64,000 nucleotides of DNA from Enoplolaimus lenunculus (Eukaryota; Nematoda; Enoplea; Enoplida; Thoracostomopsidae): NCBI GenBank assembly GCA_030248215.1, contig JASANG010001358.1, positions 1 to 64,000 on the forward strand. Direction: 5' to 3'. Every line of letters begins with the position of its first letter. Position 1 is the first letter of the stretch. A program made the position numbers and the translations under genes. Positions 33,901 to 43,694 of the stretch are shown here, piece by piece. The notes beneath the pieces are model-generated. The model had not been told where the DNA came from, did no database searches, and was given only the letters and a program-made list of their open reading frames with translations.

Positions 33901-35799
33901 GATTATTGAACAATAAAAGTTTTGAGATTTTTGCCAACAAAATTAAGGCGTGTAAATATTCACGAGGCTTTCTATATTTGTAATGAAAAAATGGCGGATG
34001 CATCGAAATTTTAAAGATTTTGGATGAGTTTCGGTTATTTCTATAACGGAAACGGACACCGATTTAGAACGGAAAAGAAAACGAATATCCGATTACACCC
34101 TGGTATAAACGTTGCATCGTAGCCAAATGTTATTTCGATATATTTACTGCACGTTCGTGCATCGAGGTTGCCCAAACAAGGTCGCGGACTTGTCGCGTTA
34201 GCTGAAGCGTATGCTTAGGGCCCGTAGTCTCAAATGTGTGTACTTGTATAGCACCTATCATCAGTTAATAATAGGTTTTCAATGCAAATTTTGAATCTTT
34301 CAATTTTCTGGCTCAGCAGACATAGGAGCTATCATCAACTGGTGATTGGTGCAACAAACATTTGAACATACGAAACCACAGGCACGCTTTAGTCTAAATT
34401 GCCGTTTTTTCGGGACCTGTTCTATATAGAAGCCATATTTTAGATTACAGCGGTTGAAAAAAATTACGGTTTTATAAGGTATAAATTTGTTTACTTTATA
34501 CAATAATGAAGTTTTGATTGTTTACCTTAAGTGAAAGTGATTATTGTGGATACAGGTTGACTCCAGTTATTTAGATATCTGATACCAGTCGTAGTGGGAC
34601 TACATTTATTGAGCGAAGCTCGAACGCACGTAAGCAATTAAGGTAATATGTAAATTAGTTGTTAGCTAACTATTCAATTATCGGTTTTGGAGGTTTGTAA
34701 ATAATTTATTCAGATTCTTCGCACCCAAAAACCTTCAGTAAACCCTAATAATTATTGAAATTCAAAAAGTCCTAGTTTTCACTTGTCAATTAAACTAATA
34801 TGCAAATTAGCTATTAGCAACTATTCAATTATCGGTTTTGGAGGTTTGTAAGCAATTTCCTCAGATTCCTCGCACCCTAAAACCCTTCAGTCACTCTAAT
34901 AATTTTTGGACTAATTTAAAAAGTCCTAATTTTGTTTTGTCAATTAAGCTAATATGCAAATTAGCTATTAGCTAACTATTCAGTTATCGGTTTTGGATGT
35001 TTGTAAACTATTTATTTAAATTCCTCGCGCCAAAAAACCCTTTAGTGCTGAAATTATATTGCTTTTAACCTTAATAATTAGTTAAATATTGTAAAAAGTC
35101 CTAATTTAGGCTTATAAACTATGCTAATATGCAAATTAGCTATTAGCTACCTGCTCAATTATCGGTTTTGGAGGTTCGTAAACAGTCTACGCAGATTCCT
35201 CGCACCCAAAAACGGTTTAATGCTAAAATTAGATTGCTTCTAACTGTAATAATTATTGAAATATTGTGGAAAGTCCTAATTTAGGCTTAATTAATTATGC
35301 AAATTAGCCTGTAGCTAATAAACGGCTTAAAATTTTAAAACCCCAATGCGAGGTTAATACTCCAGGATAATTGGCTTTCAAACAAAAAAAAGTTTATCAA
35401 AATCGGTTCAGCCGTTCCTGAGATTCTTTTCAGACGGACGGACGGACATCCACCTTTCGACCCCCAAGTACAAAACGTAAAACGCTTCGCGAAACTCCGA
35501 GCTTCGCTCAATTAAAGATATCCGGATATCGTATTCGGAAGATATTTACATCCGGATATCCGTCAGTACCTATCAGATATGCGTTATAGGTTGTAGTTTG
35601 GGATGTCAACGAACATGATGTTTTTCGAGTTCGAATGGATATTTATGCTGAAAATGATCAAATTGCCAAACGGGTTGTTGGAGTCAAAGGTGAAACCATA
35701 CGAAAAATCTGTTTGGAGTCAAACCGAGAACTACGGAATTTATTTCAACGAGACGTTCATTTGAAGCTTGGTGTGGTCACGAAGCGGAAGCGTTCGTAG
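27953..35799 (+). CDS. ERAL1: Era-like mitochondrial GTPase / small-subunit rRNA chaperone, 8 exons, 508 aa
   Basis: ERAL1 is a GTPase with a KH RNA-binding domain that binds mitochondrial 12S rRNA and helps assemble the small mitoribosomal subunit. Exons: 27953-28072, 29128-29275, 29654-29818, 30460-30708, 32374-32595, 33075-33295, 33628-33819, 35590-35799; the sum is 1,527 nt. G1 is GSPNAGKS (residues 90-97, split between exons 2 and 3), G2 region NKVHTTR, G3 DNPG (137-140), G4 NKTD (207-210). The C-terminal KH domain has its GxxG as GVKG (470-473), followed by the RDVHLKL strand. The first 35 residues are rich in Arg/Lys with almost no acids, as expected for a mitochondrial presequence. 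About 140 residues separate G4/G5 from the conserved GWENFSEVFMVSAL block, longer than the human spacer (human protein 437 aa). Start chosen as the first ATG in frame with exon 1; exon 1 itself has only compositional support. Confidence 0.94.
28340..28675. mobile_element. Type N CpG-rich inverted repeat, ERAL1 intron 1
   Basis: Words GAATCGCTATCGTGC, CGTAACCACGACTG and AACGATCGCAATTG recur in inverted form, as in the other N blocks. Ends not resolved. Confidence 0.45.
28680..28968. mobile_element. Type U inverted repeat element, ERAL1 intron 1
   Basis: AGCATGAGTGTGCAACTGGG at the left and TAGTTGCATACTCTTGT at the right. GGTACATTCTGTGTAGAAAAG also occurs, inverted, in the U copy at 54.4 kb. 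Confidence 0.55.
30050..30295. mobile_element. Type N CpG-rich inverted repeat, ERAL1 intron 3
   Basis: Left end AGACAGAATTAAGTGCGCAG and right end GATTGCGCTTAATTCAGTCC are inverted. Interior CGCGACTG and GCGACCAGTCGCG words. Confidence 0.6.
30791..31715. mobile_element. DNA element with about 218-bp terminal inverted repeats, ERAL1 intron 4
   Basis: Left arm 30791-31009 (AAGTGCCCCTAGAAGGGACA ... AACATATGGGCCCAGC) and right arm 31498-31715 (TGGGCCCATATGTTTCTTG ... TCTAGGGGCACTT) are close inverted copies. The 490-bp centre has no reading frame of note. Seen once in the window. Confidence 0.88.
32809..32986. mobile_element. Type I CpG-rich MITE, ERAL1 intron 5
   Basis: GGTGCTATAG at the left and CTATAGTGCTACC at the right, with CCGTCCGTCGCCGTG and CGGTAACGGACGG between, as in other I copies. 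Confidence 0.65.
33832..34102 (-). mobile_element. Type S hAT-like MITE, ERAL1 intron 7
   Basis: Starts CAGGTTGTAAATGGATC, ends CGATTACACCCTG. Perfect 8-bp duplication GTATAAAC at 33824-33831 and 34103-34110. It sits 12 bp beyond the exon 7 donor, so the left duplication overlaps the donor region. Confidence 0.88.
34218..34378. mobile_element. Type H MITE, ERAL1 intron 7
   Basis: GTCTCAAATGTGTGTACTTG and GCACCTATCATCAGTTAATA at the left; ATCATCAACTGGTGATTGG and CAAACATTTGAACATACG at the right, inverted. Confidence 0.65.
34586..35513 (+). mobile_element. Type T repeat with four internal monomers, ERAL1 intron 7
   Basis: Left end CAGTCGTAGTGGGACTAC then GAGCGAAGCTCG; right end CGAAACTCCGAGCTTCGCTC. 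Inside, AATATGCAAATTAGCTATTA recurs at about 34643, 34797, 34951 and 35124 (154-173 bp apart), each followed by ATCGGTTTTGGAGGTTTGTA and a CTCGCACCCAAAAACC-type segment. A CGGACGGACGGACATCC motif lies near the right end. No protein. Confidence 0.85.
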
Positions 35800-35911
35800 C
35801 TTGTTACCGATGACCTTACTTATTCGAGTTGTTTGACAGCTGGCCAATTGAATATGAATGAATCCGGCATTGTTGGCTGGTTTAATGTAGCAGCTACTGG
35901 TCGATATTTAG

Positions 35912-36316
35912 CAGGGTATAACCCGAGGTCTGCCTGCTCCGGCTCCGGCAGAAAATCGGCCTCCGGCTCAAGCAGAATTTTTGCCGGAGGTTTCCGCAAT
36001 TTCGGTGGTACAATTTTGCATAATTTTGCAAAATTTATCTGTTTAGCGCGTTTCGTTTTACTTGTCACAATTTTCAGGAAAAAATTTCCGAAATTTTCCA
36101 GAAAATTAGCGTAAAACTATACAACTTAACACCATATTGCAGATATTGGCTGAAATTAACTAATTAACCATCATTTTTTTCTACCTAATTTCTGCTCACC
36201 TCCGGCTCCGGCAAGTTTTGTTTACCTCCGGCTCCGGTATTTTTCACCTCTGGTTGAATCCTGGTATTTAAGTTGTGTCTCCGGCTCCGGTATTTTTCAC
36301 CTCCGGCTGAATCCTA
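35912..36316 (-). mobile_element. Type D hAT-like MITE, downstream of ERAL1
   Basis: Starts CAGGGTATAACCCGAGG; ends CCTCCGGCTGAATCCTA. Target sites ATATTTAG (35904-35911) and ATATTTAA (36317-36324) match 7/8. The last 60 bp (CTCCGGCTCCGGTATTTTTC ... GAATCCT) are tandemly duplicated. Confidence 0.82.
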
Positions 36317-36348
36317 ATATTTAAGGTGTTATATACTTTAAAAGTTTA

Positions 36349-36354
36349 AATAAA
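36349..36354 (+). promoter_or_regulatory. AATAAA, candidate poly(A) signal of ERAL1
   Basis: The hexamer lies 550 bp after the ERAL1 stop. As in EXOC2, a type D MITE sits between stop and signal. Confidence 0.4.
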
Positions 36355-36379
36355 AATCTTATTAAACTGGAATATACTA

Positions 36380-36600
36380 CAGTCACAAACAGAATTAAGT
36401 GCACATTAATCACGATTGCGATCGCAGTGTTATTTTCTTTAGCCGTGACAAGTTGCGTATGCAGATGCGATTTAAGCAGCGTTTACAAGCGACTGAAAAT
36501 TTACTACTACGCAACCATGGCTGTCGTGGTTTAGTCACAGTGTTGGTACTTTGACTCAAAGTTGACGCTGAGCATCTCAGCATTAATGTAAAATAGTGCA
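36380..36600. mobile_element. Type N CpG-rich inverted repeat, partial
   Basis: ACAGAATTAAGTGCACATTA then CACGATTGCGATCGCAG, as in the ERAL1 intron 3 copy. The right end is less clear. Confidence 0.5.
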
Positions 36601-36631
36601 CAATGCACTATGTATATCTATCTATACATGC

Positions 36632-36837
36632 GCCCATGTATAGAAGAGGGCCGGATCGTTTTCTGGCGGGGCTGTAATACAGTATTAGTATAAGCTTTAG
36701 ACTAACTATTTTGCTTAGGCTTCGGCTTAGGAATAGGCTCATCCTTACGATTAGGCTTAGGAATAGGCTCATCCTTACGATTAGGCTTAGGAATATGCTT
36801 GTACTATACTGCTCTGGCCTTGTTCTATACATGGGCC
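36632..36837. mobile_element. Type K MITE with TTAGGC core
   Basis: CGCCCATGTATAGAAGAGGG at the left and CTTGTTCTATACATGGGCC at the right. The core shows a 33-bp direct repeat (TTAGGCTTAGGAATAGGCTC, CATCCTTACGA). Confidence 0.8.
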
Positions 36838-36841
36838 ACTA

Positions 36842-37258
36842 CCGTATTGACCCGAATAAAAGGGTCCCCATTTTGAGTTCCAATCAATAGGAGTCCGTAT
36901 CCCTAACAAGAGTCCGTAAGCGGATAGAGCCCCTAAATCCTAATTACAGACCATAAATGTCAATTATCCCTAATTGTGGCGCATAAATGACTCCAGGACC
37001 AAATAATTTGAGTTCGAAGCTTTAAATCATACTTAAGTTTTGAGAGTGCATTCTTAAATATAACCTTGCATTATCGCTCAAGCTATTGACACAAGACAAA
37101 TAAACGTTTAATTCAACCGATAGTTGCAGTACCGGATATATATCAGCAACGAAGGATGGTGGGGAGTTGGTTAAAAACAGTCCGTAACCGGATAACAAGG
37201 GGTAGCCTGTGGAGAGGCCAAATAAATATCAGTCCCCCCTCTTATTCGGGTCATTACA
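36842..37258. mobile_element. Type G inverted repeat element
   Basis: TACCGTATTGACCCGAATAA at the left and TTATTCGGGTCATTACAGTA at the right. Interior words GTCCGTAAGCGGATA and GTCCGTAACCGGATA. A second copy of the right end follows at about 37370-37495, so the right half may be tandemly repeated. Confidence 0.8.
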
Positions 37259-37369
37259 GTAGTTTAACAGTATAACGTTTTGCCAAAGTCCACAAAACAT
37301 TAAAATACACCATCTGTTCTAAAGGATGCTGCGAGAACCGGAGGAGGTTTGCAAATCGTACCGCTGGAA

Positions 37370-37495
37370 GCAAGGAAGGGTGGCGCAGGGCTGGTTGAAA
37401 ATAAATAACTGTCCGTAACCGAATAACAAGGGAGGTACCCTGTGGAGAGGCAAAATAAATATCAGTCCCTCCTCTTATTCGGGTATTACAGTACG
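37370..37495. mobile_element. Type G element, second right-end copy
   Basis: Repeats CTGTCCGTAACCGAATAAC, CCTGTGGAGAGGC and CTTATTCGGGTATTACAGTA from the element just upstream. Confidence 0.65.
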
Positions 37496-37658
37496 TGTAT
37501 ATGCAGTACAATATCTCCAGGAGACATGAGAGGTTCAGTCGCATTGATGAGCGACTGCGTCCTAGAAACGAGCAACCGTGATCGTGGCGCAGTTTAGTAC
37601 GCGATTATGACCGTATTACATGCTGTACATACCTGGCACTCAACAATGTCACATTTGC

Positions 37659-37770
37659 GACCCATGTATATAAAGATCACAGGCAAATCGTTATTCTCCA
37701 GGATTGCAATTTGTCTAGGCTTAGAAATATGCTTATACTACAGTCATGACCCTGTTGTAACCTACATTGA
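37659..37770. mobile_element. Type K MITE, shortened core
   Basis: GACCCATGTATATAAAGATC at the left; GAAATATGCTTATACTACAG and CCCTGTTG at the right. Only one TAGGC unit remains. Confidence 0.5.
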
Positions 37771-39091
37771 CTCCGATTGTCGTCAACGAACTGTCAAAAC
37801 GCCTGTTTAATCTAGGCAAGATACGAAAACTTAAATATGTATCATAAAAATATTGTGGTATATTATTTAGGAAATAAGCAGGCTGCAACCGGAGGGAGAA
37901 AGTACAATAAGCTTAAAACCGAATTTTTGATAAACGGTTGCGCCAAGTTCACGCTGCCTGAGCAGGTAAGTAAAAATACTTAAGTTTCTTCCGGAACCGG
38001 ACAGTGCATATAATTTTTACGAAGAAAACTAATGCATGGCACAAGTACGCTTACCCATGTATAGAACAGCTCGCTCCCAATTTACCAAGTAATATCCCAG
38101 TTTACAAAAATCGCAATATCCCAATTTCCCAAAATTCTAATTTCCCGGGTAATATCCCAATTTCCCAAGCTAGCAGTACCACGGGTCATACGATAATCTT
38201 CCTTATGGAATCCAAATTTCCTGGGAAAAAGTTAACGTGTATACTTAGGTTCGGGCGTAGGCTTGACGGAACTATAGACAGACGGATGCAAGAAGGCTTC
38301 GCCTCTTCGTAGCCAAATTGTCACATTTGGATCCGCACTTTTAATTGCGTTTTCAAGGGGCTGTCGACCCCCAAACCCTACGCAAGGCAATTCATGAGCA
38401 AAGTTTTTTGATTGTGTCTTTGCAGTTTTAGTGTGAGAAGCAATTTTTTACCTCAACCGGATACAACATCTAAATCTGCGCATTGTTTCAGGTATTTGAG
38501 CCGCGCAAAATAATATATCTTTACTGAATTAGAATTGTTAGCTTGAATTGCCATTCTTACAATAGTGTATCAAAACGTGAACTTCTTGTAAAAATAATCA
38601 ATAATTTAATGAATTTCGGGGCCACCACCGCAAATATCCGCCAGGTGTAAACCGAATTTTTGCCAGATGTCGAGCATGGTCCGGATATCCGGTCGCACCC
38701 CGCCTTTCATACGATTTTTATTTGTGAACAGATTAACATGCTACGTTTCACAAACGTGATGCTTTTACTGATTAAACCGAGAAATCGCCAACCAATATGT
38801 GAATTAATTTCGTAGCTATTATTTTTAATTAATTATCTGCAGCTACATAAGTTTTCGAATGGGTTTTTGAACGAAACCATATTCACGTTCATTTATAAGC
38901 AAAAGATTCATCAAACAGCGTTAGAGTGTAATTTCTGTAAAACGTTCAACAACGTGAGAATATTCTGCAAATATCGGACGAGCGAGTTTATCCTTAGTTA
39001 CGTTCGACAATGCTAATCGATGAAGAAGTTTCCAGAAATCCACTAAAAATTCCATTGTAACGACAGCACTACAAAATCGAGCAGAATAACC
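37771..39091. other. Convergent ERAL1-PSMB1 intergenic region
   Basis: Holds short iterations of AATATCCCAATTTCCC (38085-38165) and otherwise AT-rich DNA. It presumably contains the PSMB1 3' UTR. A splice-like fragment near 37870-37965 leads nowhere. No gene supported. Confidence 0.4.
38717..38722 (-). promoter_or_regulatory. AATAAA, candidate poly(A) signal of PSMB1
   Basis: Minus-strand hexamer about 370 bp beyond the PSMB1 stop. It is the closest perfect hexamer seen; nothing else supports it. Confidence 0.3.
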
Positions 39092-41892
39092 TTAATCACT
39101 TCGCAGTTTAATTAATTCTTCTTTCATTCCATCCGATTTAGACAACGTGATAATGAAAAGAGAATCCCCTGTACCAGTTTCTCGTTCTGACGCCGCACGG
39201 AAAGCATCTTTGCATATTGTAACTGCACGCTCCTTAGTCAAAGGAATACGACACTCAGCAGGTTGATGTTTAAAACCAATCTGAAAAATAAGGATATCCA
39301 CCTGATATAAAAAACTACATAATCACATTACATCGGTATATAACTTTACAAAATTTCCCTTGAGAAAAGCTCACACAGCAAAACTGCTGCAAACTTAAAA
39401 AGTGAATCTAAGACTCAAGAAATTTACCGCCAAAATCGTTTAACATGATAACATAGACATAAACATATATCACGGTCAAAAGTCGAAACTATATTGTAAA
39501 ACTTCGTAATAGCTTTAGTAGCACAAAACGAATCTCGCACTGTTGACATGAGTTTATGGTTTATGGAACTGGCAACAGCAAAAAATATTTACAATGTAAA
39601 AAACTGGACTTACATGACTGTCAAAAAACGGTTCCATAATTGCAGTACAAGCGCCCTGAACACTATACGGGACACGTTCGATACATCCTACTGGATCATA
39701 CGTATACAACGCACCATTACCTAAAACACACGATGTATTACGTTTACGGCCGTAACTGTAGATCAGGGTGCTTAGCTGAACTTAATTAAAGGAATCGGAA
39801 CAGCAAAGTTATACCGGAATCGTAATCGGAACTACAAATTTTGCGACTATACGGATAATTTGTATTACCAAATTAATTTAGGGCATCTGTTGGCTGGCAG
39901 CAATTTTCAAATACGACGCATAAAACAAAATGGCAATGTTATTTTGGTCCTGAAAAGCAAAACTACAATGAATTATTGTTATTTTCAAAATAAAACGGTA
40001 GTTTTGTGTATTTAGATGTTGAGATCGAGAGAATTTTTATGCAACATATCACAAAAAGTAGTATTAAAATTAAAATGTCAAAATTGCATTTCCGGACGAA
40101 TGTGAAATCGGAACTCGTTTTAGATAGGAATTCCGGTTGCACTCTGCCGCAGATTATGCATAATCCTAACCCTAAGCTTAAGCCTTGATAAAGTGTATTC
40201 CTGAACGTAATCCTCAAGAAAAATTTCTAAAATCAAAATCAATTCCTTTACAGTCTTGTCAAAAAAGTCGTATAGTATAAGCAAAACACGGTACCTTTGC
40301 TATCGATTCCAACTAATACGTTCGCGGCGTAGTACGGAAAAAATCGTTTGTAGTACAAGGTGCGTGCGAGCATTTCAGCCGCTGCATCAACACCAAGATC
40401 TTCGTGGAAATTGAATTTATACATCTAAAATAAATACCATCAAAAGCCAGGTAAATGTTATCCTAAAGGCAATAAACATAAGCATTTAGAATTTTTTATA
40501 TAATCTTATTTCTAACCTTGACTTTCTGAAGCATAAACGAATACGCAAACCAACCAAACACCTCTTGCTTCAATAAAACAGTCATAACTCCGCTGAACTT
40601 TCCATATTCACACAGCGTCTGACACCAAAACGGCAGCCTTAACAGTTAAAACTTGAACTTACCCGCATCCTAGTTCGCAGTATCTTCACTAACTCGGTGA
40701 TATCACCAGTAAATCCAGCTGACGCCAAGTAGACCTTATCATTTCTGAAAATATAAAAATCAAGAATCAAGCACTGAATAATTTTCGTTTAGGCTTATGT
40801 AATATGCTGTTGTTCATCAAGCATGTATATCATATAACAGCACATCAGAGAGCTCCCGAAAATTAGAAACAATATCCCGTTTTACAAGGAAGCCTCTGTT
40901 TGATTTAATACCGAATGCACTGTTTTTCAAGACAATGTTTTACGACCAGCTTGGAGTGCTAGCTTTACTGTTAAATATTGTCAGTGTTATGCTACAGCGA
41001 TTTCGTCTTAGAGCAATACTTTTACACAGAGGGACTTGCAAGTGAAAAATTTTAACTGTACAAAGAAGAAAGAGATACGCCAGAAGCACGGAGAAAAAAA
41101 CAAAGTTTATTATATACGATTCCTAGTTTCCCTGTCAGACAGGTCAAATTCCCTGTTTTCCTTGTCGCGCGGGCACCACGATATATACATACATTACAGT
41201 ATGCATCATACGAGCGAAAATGTTTTCGTGGTATACGACCTGTCTACAGATTAAAGCAAACTTTACAACAAACTGTATTATTTTAGTGTTTTTTATCGTT
41301 TAACTTACAATTTATAAACTTTCTTAAAATCGCGGGTCAGTATCGCCATTCCATTATGTGACATGCGTGTATCACCTGCGACCACAACAAAATCATCACC
41401 AGCAATGGCCGCAACTGCGCTGAAAACAGACAGCTCGTCACATGTTTACTGCAAAAACATCGATTAATACATAATATGTCAAGGGAACCTTATCTTTGCG
41501 GATTTGGAAATGACTCATTAAAACAATCGCTATTTAATAATGATGCAAAGTATTCAGCGTATTTTTCATTGTTAACTTGTTGACAAATTTCAAATGCTGA
41601 AACACTATGGCGCTTTCATACAATTTTTATACAATACAATACTGACAAGGGTCAAAAGTCAACAACACTTTCGCTGGCAATCATTGTCATTTTCTCCTCA
41701 ATGTACACCTTTCATAGTTTCATTTTTTAACAAATAAACATACCCTCCTTGAAAAGAGTACGGAAAAAATTGCGCTTCCTTTGGTGCAGCTTTGGTGTTA
41801 GAGTTTGTTGGTTGACAGACAGAGTTCCACGCTTCACGAAACCGCTTAATGTCTTGTAACGGAGTTACGCTGTCTTGTACAAGAGTAGCCAT
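39092..41892 (-). CDS. PSMB1: Proteasome subunit beta type-1 (beta-6), 6 exons, 255 aa
   Basis: Non-catalytic beta-6 subunit of the 20S proteasome core. Exons on the minus strand, in order: 41892-41744, 41419-41309, 40744-40663, 40424-40295, 39720-39614, 39280-39092; the sum is 768 nt. Matches include PYSFQGG at the mature N-terminus, AIAGDDF, AGDTRM, ILTRDFKKVYKLNDK, SAGFTGD, LYYKRFFPYYAANVL, YDPVGCIERVPYS, LTKERAV, ERETGTGDSL and a final LRSD. The position of the catalytic threonine of active beta subunits is Gly here (GGAVAA), which fits an inactive beta-6. A roughly 43-residue segment precedes PYSFQGG and resembles a propeptide in position only. The nearest AATAAA is at 38722-38717. The human protein is 241 aa, so this is full length. 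It converges with ERAL1 and lies head-to-tail with ASF1. Confidence 0.96.
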
Positions 41893-42364
41893 TTATACAA
41901 TTATAGCAGCAAATAGGAATATAGTTCTGAGAGAAAAAGGTTTAATAGTCAATTTAACCTTCTTCACCGCTCATATGGAGATTATAACAAAAAACACAAC
42001 AAATATATACTAACAAGAATAGTGTGTGACGTTATGTTCAACGACTGTGCTTCCTACGAAAAAACAATAAGTTTGGAATGTCCATGAATACTTACAATCT
42101 GTCATTTGTGTACAATCTTTTGTGGCAAAGCTTGTAATGTAAATTTTTGATCTTTCCTTCCGCAAACTTTCGTTTAGGGGCTATTTCTATGATTTGCCAA
42201 AATAACCTGGATCCACATAAGCACACTCGCCCAAGTTATACTTACACGTTACACTTAAAATGCATGAGGGGGAAACACTCAAACAATATTAGTTACCGCA
42301 ACCTGCAAAGGGTGTCTATTTAACCCTTTGTCACATGAATATTTTCTATTTACCCTGAGACCTA

Positions 42365-42480
42365 GTTTTATGCTAGGATTCGAACTCCAGTGATTGGAGT
42401 GGGAGGCGTATACCACCACCACGCAGCTATAGGAGCTTGACTCTCGAGCCCGAGAGGGCTCTCACGTCTTGTGGTGATTT
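42365..42480 (-). mobile_element. tRNA-like SINE fragment
   Basis: On the minus strand: TAGCTGCGTGGTGGTGGTAT (A-box like) and GAGTTCGAATCCTAG (good B box) at tRNA spacing, with a CCTCCCACTCC anticodon region. The acceptor stem does not pair, so it is not called as a tRNA gene. Confidence 0.5.
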
Positions 42481-43393
42481 AGTACTATGTATACGTGTTG
42501 TAATTGTTAAACACGGTGCGATATATACTATTTAACGTATATACACTGCGATGAGTTGCCTACAGGCAACTCAATGTGAGAAGAGGTTAACATTCCATAT
42601 TGCCTCTCCGGTTCTAATTACCGTTTCTGATAGCCTCTCTGACTGCAATTACCATTTCAGACAACCTGTTGGGCTGCAATTACCATCCTCAATCTGTCGA
42701 AAGCCTTGCTAAAAATTTTAACATACCAGTTTGCCTACAAAAACACATATTTTTATTTCTTCAGTTCCGGAAACAATTATAATAATGTATCTATCGCTCT
42801 GCAAAACAGCAGAAACAACAAAATAACTCGACAAGTCAAACCAACAATCGTTTACTACAAAACATGACAGTAAAAGTACGGAATATCTCATGTTTACATT
42901 AAAAACATCAGTATAGTACAACATTAGTGGTGGTTAAAAAACAGAATAAATGCGTATAAACTTGTACTTTTGCATTGAGAAATCGACAAGCCATAGTTCC
43001 TAAGCCTCCCGATCACGTAACAATGCTATTGCATTATGGTTCTAAAAACACAGTTTGATCTCAAATTTGCTAACAGTACGCAAGCTATGTCAGATATGTT
43101 AACAGAAAACTCAAACAACCCTTTGTTAGCAGCATGCAGTTGTGAAACTTCTACTGACATTATTTTAGACATTATTATTGCAACATGTTGTTGCAATGAC
43201 GCGTATTAGTATTCAAGCCAAACCAATTCCAATTTACGATTATTGCAAAAAAATATCCATGTATTCACAAAAATCATTTTTACATCTTGACACGCACATT
43301 GTCACAAGAGCAAAGATCACTATCACGATTAGTAAATATCATAAACAAACCATATTACAATCTTAAACCCAGTATATACATACTTGACAGCTT

Positions 43394-43399
43394 TTTATT
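43394..43399 (-). promoter_or_regulatory. AATAAA, candidate poly(A) signal of ASF1
   Basis: On the minus strand, about 300 bp after the ASF1 stop codon, in AT-rich sequence free of recognised repeats. Ordinary spacing for a metazoan 3' UTR. Confidence 0.5.
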
Positions 43400-43694
43400 G
43401 AATTATAAATTTGGTAAAATAAAATTCAAAATACATGACTGGTATTGAATAATTAAAACTTGAAAACAATTAAGCAGCAAAAATAGGAATCCATAAATTT
43501 ATGGAACTATTCGCAAAATTCAACTCTCAAGCAAATCAAATCTTAACGAATACAGAGAACGGGCGGTCCCACGAATTTTTTTCCGGTGCGAAAATAACTT
43601 CATTCTAGCTGCAAATTCAGCCGCCTAAAAACGTATCAGGGGCCCTGACATGTAATAAAATCTAAACCAACAAAAACTATACAACCGCACGTTC

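Larger units (their letters stand above)
41893..43694. other. PSMB1 promoter side and ASF1 3' region
   Basis: About 1.8 kb between tandem genes. It contains a tRNA-like SINE piece (42.36-42.48 kb), three imperfect repeats of CCTCT..TGCAATTACCATTTC near 42600-42690, and the ASF1 3' UTR. Confidence 0.4.

Noticed and set aside
42365-42440. A minus-strand tRNA-Gly-like gene
   Set aside because: The B box and A box are good, but no acceptor stem forms and the anticodon stem is poor.
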